NCBI GenBank assembly: GCA_963969345.1
Contig: OZ017766.1
Location: 10,106,001-10,170,000 of the forward strand
Source of the DNA: Turbatrix aceti
Lineage: Eukaryota > Nematoda > Chromadorea > Rhabditida > Panagrolaimidae
Length of the DNA: 64,000 nucleotides
Reading direction: 5' to 3'
The notes under the pieces are model-generated. The model searched no databases. It saw only the letters and a program-made list of their open reading frames with translations, and was not told the origin of the DNA. The position numbers were made by a program, and so were the translations under genes. This document shows, piece after piece, positions 1-10,683 of the stretch (positions within the stretch are counted from its first letter, which is position 1; each line of letters starts with the position of its first letter).

Positions 1-1610
1 CAACTAAATTTTCTAACCATCTTTGATCCCGCCTTAGGCTGCCACCAAACATTGATTCACTTTAAAATTAAAATCGCGAGTAATGAAATTGCAACACACA
101 ACTGTTGCTTTTTTGTGTTTATCATTTCCTGGTTCGTAATAAATTTTTTTTAAGATTATTGTTTATTCATTTATAATTTCAAATTTTTGCAAAACAGATT
201 AAACTGAACGAACGCGAGGAAGTGAGTTCAAAGATGGTGCGGGTTTTCTAACAGCATTTTTTTCTGAATTATTACTAACCAAGTAAGCGCATCTTTTTTT
301 TTGTACATATGGGAACGGACATGAGCCTATAATTTTAAATCTAATTTTTTAGTATTTATGCTTCACATGCATTGATTTTGATAAAAAAATTTTTGAAGGG
401 ACAACATTTGATGATTTGATTTATTACGTTAATAATTTTAGTTTTTTTTGTTCTCACCGACTTTGAAAAAAAATGATAACATGGGTTTTTTTAGTCGTTT
501 AGTCGTAATCAACAAAAACGAACATTAACCTTTTGAACGTTCTCTCGAACAAACACGATACATTAGACCTTTGACCTTTTCTAGATCCCTCATTTTACAG
601 GTTTTTTTTTAGCACAATGGCACTTTGACCGTTTATTGAAACGTTTTTTGTTGCCTTAAAAAATCCATGATAATGAAAGGAAACAAGACACACTGAAATT
701 TATCGGTTTTTTTCTGTTTTAATGGTTGACGTAGATAAACTGGACTGTGGCCAGATGGGTCCACGTTTTTTTGAGGCATGCACATATCATGTGAATGAGC
801 ATTTGAAAAAAGTTTTTTTGAAACTTAAATATTTTTGTCAATATTTTAACATGCCATAAAAAGTTTTGTGTCAGAGCAAAAAAAGCATTTTTTTTAATGT
901 TTACATTAGACTATCTCGGATTTTCTTTGATACGTCTCCAGGGAGTCGTGCGGAAGTATGTATACTAATATTATGATGTCCTCATCGTCTTTTAGTATGA
1001 AATTTTGTCGGAAGTTTTTAAAAGCACAACCCCAAAAATCTTCATTTTAGCATTTTTTTGTTTTTGTTATCCCCCAAAACTTTTTACCAATCTGAATAGA
1101 CAATCTATTGACATCTCATTTTTTATAGTGATTGAAAATAAAAAAAGAAGAGATTAATCTACTCTGTCTTTCAGTTCACATAATCGTTATTTATTTGTTG
1201 CCTGCCCCAAAGTAAAAAAAAACACATTTATCAGATCTCACTTTAGCCGTGGTTGCTCGATTTCTCATTTTTGTTGACTGAAAGACTGAAAATCATGATA
1301 AGAATTGCACGCGGGCAAAAAAAAAGAGAAAAATAAATGAATGCCGAGACAAATTTTTTTGGGCTTTGTGGAGATAGAGATGTTGCCAGCTGTCAGTTCA
1401 GTTTTTTTTTCTAACAGGTTGTCAATCAAGATTTTTTTTATGGGATGGATCTGATTTCGGGGTTTTGATTGGCTTGTTTATTTTCTTCTGTGTTTTTTTG
1501 TTGCCAAAATATTTATGTTTTTTAATATTTTTTATCTAAATTTTTTTTTGTGTTAGCAAATTTTTTTAAATTTTTAAATTTTGCTAACACAAAAATAAAA
1601 AAAAAAGAAT
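1..1610. other. AT-rich non-coding DNA
   Basis: I see no supportable gene here. The stretch is low-complexity A/T-rich sequence with many T and A homopolymers, and the only open frames are short and lack recognisable protein features. It ends at the left TTAA flank of the first foldback element. Confidence 0.6.
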
Positions 1611-1614
1611 TTAA

Positions 1615-3528
1615 AAGACACTCTGTGAGCCGATTTAGTATCGACGACCCCGTGTTTTTACAACCCCCAAATATTTTGTGCCAAAGTTGTAGGCCACCGG
1701 GGGGGAGGAACAGAAAACAATATAAAAAAAATTTCAGAAGTCGGATTCTGAAGCTATGGCTTCTGAAGGATTCCGACGTCAAATTTTCAACACGTTTCAA
1801 AAAATCTGATTTTTGGTTTACAGGGGTATCTTGGCACGAGAAATCGATTGGGGTACTCAGATTTTTTTAAAAACTTCAGATGTTTTTGGAATTATCGATT
1901 TTTGCATTTTTCTGGGTTTTTACCGTCAATTTTTGCCTGTAGCTTCCGTATTTCTACTAGGAGCTCAGCGAGGGTGGTTACATCTTGAAGCCCATTCATT
2001 TCTGATACAGTGATAAAAAATTCAGAAAAAAGTGGTGATTATTCGGTGACCATCCCCTGGCATTTATCGCGCGCACTTGACCAAAAAACGGTGTAAACAG
2101 CCTAAACTGACAAAAAGAAGCGCGCGCGCGCGTAAAAGGAGTCATGTTTAAAAAAATGCCCTGAAGCCAATTTTTGTTTTTTTTGTCAGCGGTCACCTGG
2201 GTAGGTTTGGGCATGTCCCAAAGATTGCTCTAAACTATTTGGCTGTTTAATCCGCATATATTACGCATTGCCATAGGCATTTAAAAAACATGAAACTTTA
2301 GAATGCCGTCACTCATAGCAAGATAATACAATATAAGGCATAAGTGGCTGAAAGCAATCTTTGGGACATGCCCAAACCTACCAAGGTGACCGCTGACAAA
2401 AAAAAACAAAAATTGGCTTCAGGGCAGAGTTGTTCGATGCTCACAAAATTGCTCCTGCTCACTGCTCGCTCCTGCTCAGCTCACGAGCGCGAGCGGAGCG
2501 AGCGCGAAAAATTGGAGTGCTCAATGAGCATGAGCAGAGCGAGCACGAGAAATTGAATTGCTCAAAGAGCGCGAGCAGAGCGAGCAAGAGAAATTTTTAA
2601 AATGAGCACTGCTCACTATAAATTTAGTGCTACAAATACTAAAATACTGGTAATTTCGACCAAAAACACGATGTTGGGGGTATCTCCAAGGAGTATACGG
2701 TCTTTCTTTTAGTGAGGAACTGAATTTTGGCTCAAAATTCACTTTTTTTTGTGTGAGCCATGTTCGCTCATTGCTCGCTCTTGCTCAACTCACGAGCGTG
2801 AGTAGAGCAGGAGCAGAGGATCTGAGAATAAAAGAGCGCGAGCGGAGCGAGCGCGAAAATTTTAGGAACTCAAAGAGCATGAGCAGAGCGAGCACGGAAA
2901 ATTGAATTGCTCAAAGAGCGTGAGCAGAGCGAGCGCTGAAAATTGTCGAATTAAACAACTCTGCTTCAGGGCATTTTTTTAAACATGACTCCTTTTACGC
3001 GCGCGCGCGCGCTTCTTTTGTCAGTTGAGGCTGTTTACACTGTTTTTTGGTCAAGTGCGCGCGATAAATGCCAGGGGATGGTCACCGAATAGTCACCACT
3101 TTTTTCTGAATTTTTTATCACTGTATCAGAAATGAATGGGCTTCAAGATGTAACCACTCTCGCTGAGCTCCAAGTAGAAATACGGAAGCTATAGGCAAAA
3201 TGTGACGGTAAAAACCCAGAAAAATGCAAAAATCAAAAATTCCAAAAACAGTCGGAAGTTTTTAAAAAAATCTGAGTACCCCAATCGATTTCTCGTGCCA
3301 AGATACCCCTGTAAACCAAAAATCAGATTTTTTGAAACGTGTTGAAAATTTGACGTCGGAATCCTTCAGAAGCCATAGCTTCAGAATCCGACTTCTGGAA
3401 TTTTTTTTATAGTGTTTTCTGTTCCTCCCCCCCGGTAGCCTACAACTTTGGCACAAAATATTTGGGGGTTGTAAAAACACGGGGTCGCGCCTTTCACCTT
3501 GTTCCTAAATCGGCTCACAGAGTGCGTC
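1615..3528. mobile_element. Foldback element 1 (TTAA-flanked, long inverted repeats)
   Basis: The two halves are inverted copies of each other. The left half begins with AAGACACTCTGTGAG just after a TTAA (1611-1614); the right half ends with CTCACAGAGTGCGTC just before a TTAA (3529-3532). Matching landmarks in inverse order include the GGGG/CCCC-flanked CAACCCCCAAATATTTTG block, an alternating CG run (about 2123-2132 and 3000-3012) and a shared TGGGACATGCCCA block near the centre. There is no transposase frame, so this is a non-autonomous element. TTAA flanks suggest piggyBac-type insertion, but that is inferred from the flanks only. The right arm is interrupted by a hAT-type insertion at 2425-2963. 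The same family occurs at 51403-53278 and probably from 63010. Confidence 0.8.
2425..2963. mobile_element. Non-autonomous hAT-type element with GAGC-rich arrays (copy 1)
   Basis: This 539-bp insertion begins CAGAGTTGTT and ends AACAACTCTG, and is flanked by the 8-bp direct repeat CTTCAGGG at 2417-2424 and 2964-2971. An 8-bp duplication with CAGNG-type termini is the hAT hallmark. Inside are two blocks of degenerate repeats built from GAGC/GCTC words (for example GAGCAGAGCGAGC) on either side of a roughly 170-bp AT-rich centre. No coding capacity is evident. It interrupts the right arm of foldback element 1, so it is younger than that element. Confidence 0.78.
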
Positions 3529-3532
3529 TTAA

Positions 3533-4331
3533 AAAAATTAAAAAAAAATTGACACATATTATCTTTTTTTTTCATCATGATTTTTAAGAAAATCAAGAAA
3601 AATTTACATTACTTTACTTTATTTTAAAAGCAATTTTTGTAACTCGAAAACTTTTCCAAAACTCTGTCATTTTTTTTAACCACAAATGCATTGCAAAAAA
3701 CGAATTCCAAAAAAGAGCGTGAAAAAAAGAGATAAAAAGACCAAAACCGGTCGTTTCATGAATAAATCTCTATTTTTTTTCACATTTTCAAATCCAAAAA
3801 CGCCTTCGCTATTTTTGTTCGTTCAAAAATTCCTCGTCCAAAAAATTGCATATTTACTTTTCTCCAAAACTCTGAGGCAACTTCCAGGAAAGTTTGTACA
3901 TAAAAGATTTCTTTCCTTCTTTTTTTTTTAATAATCAGGCCAAGACTCAAGATTTTTGTTGTGTGCCGTTCATGTTATAACGCCCCTGCTTCTAATGTAA
4001 GTGCCAAAGTTGACACAGACAAAATGAAAAAAAAATACTTGAACTTATGTGTACTATACTTTTGACCGCGAGCTAAATATCTAAATATTTAGAAAATGTC
4101 TCGAGTCTCGAGAGTCGACAACTTGCTCGGTGCGTGCTTACTTGGTTAGTATTTAGCTGACTAAAAATGTACGTATTTATTTATTTGCAATAATCTTCTC
4201 AATTTGGGTACAGCAATAGGAGGGGGGTGGAGGGGCAGATGTGCCGAAAATATCTCCTCATGTCAGTGTGCTTTGATGCTTTAGACGAGGAAACATTATG
4301 TAAATACAAAATTGATCGGAAGTAAAAAAAT
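3533..4331. other. Non-coding spacer
   Basis: AT-rich sequence with no supportable gene, lying between foldback element 1 and the left 1.25-kb direct repeat. The open frame near 3686 is lysine/phenylalanine-rich low complexity and is not convincing. Confidence 0.5.
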
Positions 4332-5598
4332 TGTCTGATAATTTTTTGTGTTTTTAGTTGTTTTAGATTTTTTCGAGGTTTTATTTAGATTTTTTTTAAA
4401 ACTTTGGGACTCAAATTGAAAAAATTTGCAAACATAAAAAATTATTGTATTTAGAAACTATTTTAAAAAAAAGTTTCTATTGTTCACCGACCAAAAAGCA
4501 ACGACAATAAAAGCAAATTTTTTATTCATAAAACTTTTTTTCGACAATTTTGGCTTTACGACGTCAGTAGTTTCACCTTCCTTTGCTTAGCACATTTATT
4601 TCCTACGTACTAAATATTATGTAATTGTGTCCAATTGTTGCATGCGAGGTGAACAAAAGCCACAATTGCATTGCAGAACATGCAATTTTTTCCATGGAAG
4701 GTTGTTGGCAAGGTTTTTTTTTAAAACGAACCAGCCAGATTTGGACTGACTTTTCAAATTTTTTTTTGTATTGTTTTGTGTTAATAAACAAATAAAAATG
4801 AAAAAAAAACAATTATTATTGTTTTTTTACAAAAAAAATGTAGTGTGTGTACATTTTGTATCCGACGGGTTTTAACGAGTCTAAGTAAGTAAGCAAATCG
4901 GCGAGTCAAGTGCGGTATAAACAAATTTACAGATAGTAACTGTAATTTTTAAATTTAATAAAATTATATTTAGTATATAAATTTTTTGAAGTGGTGAAAT
5001 TCAATTATTTTTCATATTTAGTTCCGTGTTTTTTTGAGATTCGTCATTTTTTTCCACACAAACATTTTTGCAACAATTTTTTCTGGAAGCTAAATCGCAA
5101 GTTTTTTCTTGTTTTTAAGTGTACTAATTTTGTAGTACTTGAGAATAGTACTGTAGACTTCAGGGCCAACATAGTAGGCCATCCCACCGTATAATAATTT
5201 GTTTCCAGTAGAAAGTTTCCGGTCAGTCAGAAACGGAAACGTGCAATTTTAAATAATTCTTATTATAAATATTACTATTGAAACTTCTGTACGACTACAA
5301 TTTTGTTCAGCTTTGCTGGAAATAAATATACATAATATAGGTTTTTTTCTCGATTTTTTCTACCCCACCCTGAAGTTGACAGGCTAATTATTGTCGTAGC
5401 ACGTGCTTTTGAGCATTTAAAAAATATTTTAAATTTTTGGTTAGACCATAAATTTTTGTAAGAATGCAAAAATACACGTGATGTGACGTTTGACATGCAC
5501 ATAAGGTACCACACCTGGGCTCACGTTAAAAAAGGTGTGGGTGGATTTTGTTTTTGATTTTTGCGGAGGCTCAAGGAGGTGAGGAGGTAGAGTGGTGT
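4332..5598 (+). repeat. 1.25-kb direct repeat, left copy
   Basis: This segment is nearly identical to 9447-10683. Both start TGTCTGATAATTTTTTG and end GAGGTAGAGTGGTGT. Near the start the left copy has about 20 extra bases (a TCGAGGTTTTATTTAGA-type insertion) and a few small indels; from about 4600 on the copies look almost identical. The repeats bracket the BEL/Pao pol fragment as LTRs would, and begin with TG, but they do not end in CA and I found no target-site duplication outside them. They may be LTRs of a rearranged element or the product of a tandem duplication. Confidence 0.8.
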
Positions 5599-5696
5599 CT
5601 TCTTGGATGCCGATCATGAGGAACGCTTTCTCGACGTCCGCCGAAACCAGAATCGGAGCGAACCGCGCGCGTAGTAGAATGGACGCCAGGTTGCCC
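5597..5696 (-). repeat. Inverted 100-bp duplicate of a BEL pol segment
   Basis: This segment is the reverse complement of 5848-5947 inside the reverse transcriptase region, apparently without mismatch. It joins the end of the left direct repeat with a 2-bp overlap (GT) and then switches abruptly to the normal pol strand at about 5697. It is a rearrangement scar at the 5' end of the truncated retrotransposon. Confidence 0.85.
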
Positions 5697-5740
5697 TAGA
5701 CGCCCTTCCTACGGGCCCCTGCCACTACATCCCTCACCAT

Positions 5741-8700
5741 ATGGTGGTCACGGACAAGAAGAAGCGTATCGTCTACGACGGTTCGGCCAAGCAAGGCAGA
5801 ACAGGGCACTCCTTGAACCAGATCCTGTACCGAGGCCCGTTGCTTCTGGGCAACCTGGCGTCCATTCTACTACGCGCGCGGTTCGCTCCGATTCTGGTTT
5901 CGGCGGACGTCGAGAAAGCGTTCCTCATGATCGGCATCCAAGAAGACGACCGGAACCTACTGCGATTCCTATTTCTCAAAGACCCGACGAAACCCGCTTC
6001 TGCCGACAACCTGATCATCTATCGGTTTACCCGACTCCCCTTCGGGCTCAACTGCTCACCGTTCATCCTGAATGCGGTGCTGCGCCAGCACCTGTCGACG
6101 GCGGACGGTAACCTCGCACAAGTTATCGCCGACATGATATACGCCGATAAGGTCTTCATGCCAGCCCGCACGACGCACGAAGCCCGTGAACTCTGCATCC
6201 GTGCCAAAGCACTTTTCGCGGAAGCCAAGATGAATTTGCGGCAGTTTCGCTCCAACGACGCAACAATCCACGCTGAGTTTGCCGACAACGACGACCCGTT
6301 CAAAATCCTGGGCATCGTTTGGGACACTGCGCAAGACACCCTCCGGATCGACTTCCCGACGGCACCAGCAGGACCCGTGACAAAGCGCGTCATCGCCAGC
6401 GTCGTCGCGTCAGTCTACGACCCGCTCGGATGGACCTCCCCGGCTCTTGTACCTGCTCGTCACTTCCTGCGCGACCTGCACGGCCGATACGACTGGGACG
6501 CCCAACTTTCTGACGGCGACACCGCTCGTTGGCAGCGACTCCTTCACGGTTTCGCGGGCAAAACCTGGACCGTGCCTCGCTATCTACCCGGTAACCTGCC
6601 GTCGGCACGACTTCATGTCTTCTGTGATGCATCCAAGCATCACTACGCAGCGGTCGCCTACCTGGTCTTTGCGGAACCCACGCAACGCCCTCAGTTGCTT
6701 ATGGCCAAATCCCGCATTGCACCCACCACCATGACAGAAAGCGAGGTACTCGACATTACCATTCCTCGTCTTGAACTCGTGGCATTGCACCTCGGCGCCC
6801 AGTTGTGTTCTTTTCTACAGACACACATGGCACTGCAGGCAGCACCGGCACTCTGGACCGATTCACAGGCGGCCCTCGGCTGGGTACGATCATCTCCCCA
6901 AGCAGTTCTACCCGTGTTTGTCACGAATCGCGTACGTTTCATACGCTCTGTCACCACGACAGTGAACTACGTGTCGACCACGGACAACCCGGCAGACATC
7001 GGTACGCGTGGTCTCGACCCTGACGAGCTGCGAAACAGACCGGAATGGCTACATGGACCGGCATGGCTTGCGCAGCCCGAAGCGACATGGCCGTCGTCAC
7101 CCACTGTTCCGGCGTTCGCTACTCGTGTTGCGGAATCGGCGTCAACGTGGCCGTGTGTCAACCTACAGTCGAGCAACAGCTACATTGGTCTGGTTCGCGC
7201 ACAGGCACTCGTTCATCGTGCGTGTGCTCGATTTCTGCAACACAGAGCCTCGACACCGCTCATGAAACAACTCACAGCGGCAGCACAGGCCCCCAAGTTG
7301 TCGGCGACCGACCTCGCAATCGCCAAACGCGTTCTCATCCTACAGGCGCAGCAAGACTTTCCTCCGACCAAGATGCACACCCCGGTGCTCTTCACGGACG
7401 TCGACGGCGTTCTGCGGTACGACAGCCGTCTGATCCACTCACCGCTGTCAGCAGATGCATGTCAACCCGTCTTTCTCTCGCCGCAAGCACTGCTCGCCAA
7501 ACATCTGGCCGCGCACGTGCATCTGCAACTTCGACATGCCGGCGAACAAACGACGTGGACAGAGTTGCGCCAGCAGTTTTGGATCCCACAAGGCAGGCAG
7601 TTGGTCAAAGGACAACTACGTCGATGCGGTGCCTGTCGTAAACGGGATGCGCGCCCGTTTGCGGCCCCTCCAATGGCAGCATTACCGGCAACACGAGTCA
7701 CGCCAACGCGTCCGTTCGACCACGTGGGCCTGGATTACTTTGGTCCTTGTACAGTGCGGTCCCCCACGGAGCCCACGCAAGCTATGAAAATCTGGGTCGC
7801 AGTCTTCACATGCTTCGTCACGCGGGCAGTGCACCTCGAAGTCGTACATTCGCTCTCAGGGTCTTCCTGCTTGGCAGCTCTACGGCGATTCTTCTCACGA
7901 CGCGGGCGACCGTCCTCGATAACTTCCGACAACGCGACTACATTTCAACTTGCCAGCTCGGCAGTGCGCACCGCTTGGCCCGAACTCCAGCTACCACCGG
8001 CAGTCACCGACGCACTCGATGAGCACTGCACCAACAATGGCATCACCTGGTCGAACATCGTGGCACATGCACCGTGGCAAGGTGGCGTCTGGGAACGCAT
8101 CATTGGCGTCATCAAGCAGCCGCTGAAAAGCAGTATCGGTCGCAGTTGGCTTCACCTCGAGGAATTTACTACCTTACTCGCGGAAGTTGAATTCACGATC
8201 AACTCCCGACCGCTTACGCACAGCTCCGCGGCAGCGCCAGAAGTCTTTCGTCCTCTTGACTTTCTGTTGCCTCTGGGCACGCCAAGTGTCATCCCGACGA
8301 CTCTTACAACTCCTCCGCAAGCCGCCGCAACGACGGCCGATCTTTTGGCGCTATGGCGCGACAGCCACCAACGCCTCGAAACATTCTGGCAGCACTACCG
8401 CAGCGTCTACCTCATGGACCTTCGCGACCGGTCTGAACGCCTACTGCACGGCACACGTTACCACGAGCCACGCATACCGGTCATCGACGAGGTGGTTCTC
8501 ATGCTCGACGACGCTGTTCCACGCAACCAGTGGCGTATCGGGCGTGTGGTGGCGCTCCACGACTCCGCTGACGCCGCAATTCGGTCGGCCACCGTCCGCA
8601 TGGCCAACGGCCGTACTGTTCGCCGCCCCGTCAACAAGCTTGCGCCCTTAGAGTTTGCCGTTGACAGTCCAGCCATCACCAGCGACTCCACACCCGTGCA

Positions 8701-8848
8701 ACTCGATCGTTCGCCGTCGCCAACGGCAGCCGCAGCACCAGAGGCCCGTCGCCGCCGTGGTCGTCCTCGTAAGCACCCTGCACCTCTACCAGCGGCGACT
8801 TCTCCTGAAGCGGCCCCACCGCAGTTGCCACCTCAGATGCCGCGCTAG
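5741..8848 (+). CDS. BEL/Pao retrotransposon pol polyprotein, 5'-truncated and degenerate
   Basis: The 1,035-codon frame is the pol part of a BEL/Pao LTR retrotransposon. In order I see a reverse transcriptase (about residues 1-190), RNase H (a FCDAS motif near 291-295), an H2C2 zinc-binding segment (about 585-640), an integrase core with D, D and E positions (GLDYFG, TSDN, WERIIG) and a C-terminal DUF5641-like region (about 895-970). The frame is open upstream of this ATG to about 5703, where it meets the inverted 100-bp scar, so gag, protease and the start of the reverse transcriptase are missing. The catalytic box that is normally YxDD or YVDN reads YADK (residues 134-137), so the enzyme is probably dead. 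The GC-rich composition contrasts with the AT-rich host. It is an old, broken copy. Confidence 0.9.
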   Translation: MVVTDKKKRIVYDGSAKQGRTGHSLNQILYRGPLLLGNLASILLRARFAPILVSADVEKAFLMIGIQEDDRNLLRFLFLKDPTKPASADNLIIYRFTRLPFGLNCSPFILNAVLRQHLSTADGNLAQVIADMIYADKVFMPARTTHEARELCIRAKALFAEAKMNLRQFRSNDATIHAEFADNDDPFKILGIVWDTAQDTLRIDFPTAPAGPVTKRVIASVVASVYDPLGWTSPALVPARHFLRDLHGRYDWDAQLSDGDTARWQRLLHGFAGKTWTVPRYLPGNLPSARLHVFCDASKHHYAAVAYLVFAEPTQRPQLLMAKSRIAPTTMTESEVLDITIPRLELVALHLGAQLCSFLQTHMALQAAPALWTDSQAALGWVRSSPQAVLPVFVTNRVRFIRSVTTTVNYVSTTDNPADIGTRGLDPDELRNRPEWLHGPAWLAQPEATWPSSPTVPAFATRVAESASTWPCVNLQSSNSYIGLVRAQALVHRACARFLQHRASTPLMKQLTAAAQAPKLSATDLAIAKRVLILQAQQDFPPTKMHTPVLFTDVDGVLRYDSRLIHSPLSADACQPVFLSPQALLAKHLAAHVHLQLRHAGEQTTWTELRQQFWIPQGRQLVKGQLRRCGACRKRDARPFAAPPMAALPATRVTPTRPFDHVGLDYFGPCTVRSPTEPTQAMKIWVAVFTCFVTRAVHLEVVHSLSGSSCLAALRRFFSRRGRPSSITSDNATTFQLASSAVRTAWPELQLPPAVTDALDEHCTNNGITWSNIVAHAPWQGGVWERIIGVIKQPLKSSIGRSWLHLEEFTTLLAEVEFTINSRPLTHSSAAAPEVFRPLDFLLPLGTPSVIPTTLTTPPQAAATTADLLALWRDSHQRLETFWQHYRSVYLMDLRDRSERLLHGTRYHEPRIPVIDEVVLMLDDAVPRNQWRIGRVVALHDSADAAIRSATVRMANGRTVRRPVNKLAPLEFAVDSPAITSDSTPVQLDRSPSPTAAAAPEARRRRGRPRKHPAPLPAATSPEAAPPQLPPQMPR

Positions 8849-9229
8849 GCTCGTCGCCGCCGTGGTCGTCCAACACTTACGGCAGCGACCGGCGAAGCAG
8901 TGACGGTGCTGTGCAGCGCCCCAGAAGAAGAGCAGATTCTCGTCGAATGCGGCAACGAGGTTCTTGTGGTGGAATGCAACACCACCACCGCGGCCACTAT
9001 GATCACTCTACCGGTCTCTGACGACGGCGAAGTGAGGTGCAGCGCCCGCTGCGCAGGAGTCGCGCACGCCGTCATCTTCCGGCAGCATCAGGCAAGCAAC
9101 CCGTACCGCCCCCTTGCAGCACGGCTACCAACTCTCACCGAGGCGACACCGGACTCCCGAACACTGCTCCTCCTCGACCTCGTGGCCGTGGGCGTGCTGC
9201 TTCTCGTCTGCCGCCACCGTCGTCGCTGA
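8849..9229 (+). pseudogene. In-frame continuation of the BEL frame after an amber stop
   Basis: The pol frame stops at TAG (8846-8848) but the same frame stays open for about 126 more codons to 9229. The basic RRRRGRP motif occurs just before the stop and again just after it. The last 25 residues contain a hydrophobic stretch (LLLLDLVAVGVLLLV) followed by a basic tail, which looks like a membrane anchor. It could be the original C-terminus of the polyprotein cut by a nonsense mutation, or a separate small membrane-anchored product. No relative is recognised. Confidence 0.5.
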
Positions 9230-9354
9230 CGCCCCCCGGGAGTGTCGCCGCCAGCGAAGTCGCTGGCAACGAGCTCTTGCCAGTTGTCAGCGACAAGCGC
9301 TCCCGGAAGCCCCCCGATCCCCCCGAATCGGCCGGATACATATCCGGCCGCAAA

Positions 9355-9443
9355 GGGGGTATAAATGCGCTTACGTTTTGCATTTTTGATGTGCTTGGAT
9401 TGAATAAAGAAAGAGCTTTCTACTCTCTCTCTTGGATCGATTG
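9355..9443 (+). promoter_or_regulatory. TATA-box and AATAAA pair, possible remnant of the true BEL LTR R region
   Basis: A GGGGGTATAAATGCGC segment (about 9354-9369) is followed by TTGAATAAAG (about 9400-9409) and a CTCTCTCT tract ending in GGATCGATTGA. TATA followed closely by a polyadenylation signal is typical of the U3/R part of an LTR. It lies just before the right direct repeat, which suggests the real BEL LTR ended here and that the 1.25-kb repeats have another origin. Inference from motif order only. Confidence 0.4.
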
Positions 9444-9446
9444 AAA

Positions 9447-10683
9447 TGTCTGATAATTTTTTGTGTTTTTAGTTGTTTTAGATTTTTTTTAAACTTTGGG
9501 ACTCAAATTGAAAAAATTTGCAAACATAAAAAATTATTGTATTTAGAAACTATTTTAAAAAAAGTTTCTATTGTTCACCGACCAACGACAAATAAAAGCA
9601 ATTTTTTTATTCATAAAACTTTTTTTCGGCAATTTTGGCTTTACGACGTCAGTAGTTTCACCTTCCTTTGCTTAGCACATTTATTTCCTACGTACTAAAT
9701 ATTATGTAATTGTGTCCAATTGTTGCATGCGAGGTGAACAAAAGCCACAATTGCATTGCAGAACATGCAATTTTTTCCATGGAAGGTTGTTGGCAAGGTT
9801 TTTTTTTAAAACGAACCAGCCAGATTTGGACTGACTTTTCAAATTTTTCTTTGTATTGTTTTGTGTTAATAAACAAATAAAAATGAAAAAAAAACAATTA
9901 TTATTGTTTTTTTACAAAAAAAATGTAGTGTGTGTACATTTTGTATCCGACGGGTTTTAACGAGTCTAAGTAAGTAAGCAAATCGGCGAGTCAAGTGCGG
10001 TATAAACAAATTTACAGATAGTAACTGTAATTTTTAAATTTAATAAAATTATATTTAGTATATAAATTTTTTGAAGTGGTGAAATTCAATTATTTTTCAT
10101 ATTTAGTTCCGTGTTTTTTTGAGATTCGTCATTTTTTTCCACACAAACATTTTTGCAACAATTTTTTCTGGAAGCTAAATCGCAAGTTTTTTCTTGTTTT
10201 TAAGTGTACTAATTTTGTAGTACTTGAGAATAGTACTGTAGACTTCAGGGCCAACATAGTAGGCCATCCCACCGTATAATAATTTGTTTCCAGTAGAAAG
10301 TTTCCGGTCAGTCAGAAACGGAAACGTGCAATTTTAAATAATTCTTATTATAAATATTACTATTGAAACTTCTGTACGACTACAATTTTGTTCAGCTTTG
10401 CTGGAAATAAATATACATAATATAGGTTTTTTTCTCGATTTTTTCTACCCCACCCTGAAGTTGACAGGCTAATTATTGTCGTAGCACGTGCTTTTGAGCA
10501 TTTAAAAAATATTTTAAATTTTTGGTTAGACCATAAATTTTTGTAAGAATGCAAAAATACACGTGATGTGACGTTTGACATGCACATAAGGTACCACACC
10601 TGGGCTCACGTTAAAAAAGGTGTGGGTGGATTTTGTTTTTGATTTTTGCGGAGGCTCAAGGAGGTGAGGAGGTAGAGTGGTGT
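9447..10683 (+). repeat. 1.25-kb direct repeat, right copy
   Basis: Near-identical copy of 4332-5598 in the same orientation, beginning TGTCTGATAATTTTTTG and ending GAGTGGTGT. The sequences outside the two copies differ immediately at both ends. Contains no supportable gene. Confidence 0.8.

Noticed and set aside
1550..3600. Open frames in foldback 1, repeated at 51413-53268
   Set aside because: They are the same repeat read in both arms and in both directions. They share sequence only because the DNA is repeated, and have no conserved domain.
5773..8691. Many overlapping open frames on both strands of the BEL pol gene
   Set aside because: Shadow frames caused by high GC content. Only the 5741 frame has retrotransposon domains.
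4332..10683. Direct repeats as certain LTRs of a complete BEL element
   Set aside because: No CA end, no target duplication found, and separate TATA/AATAAA signals inside the right boundary. Left as an open alternative.
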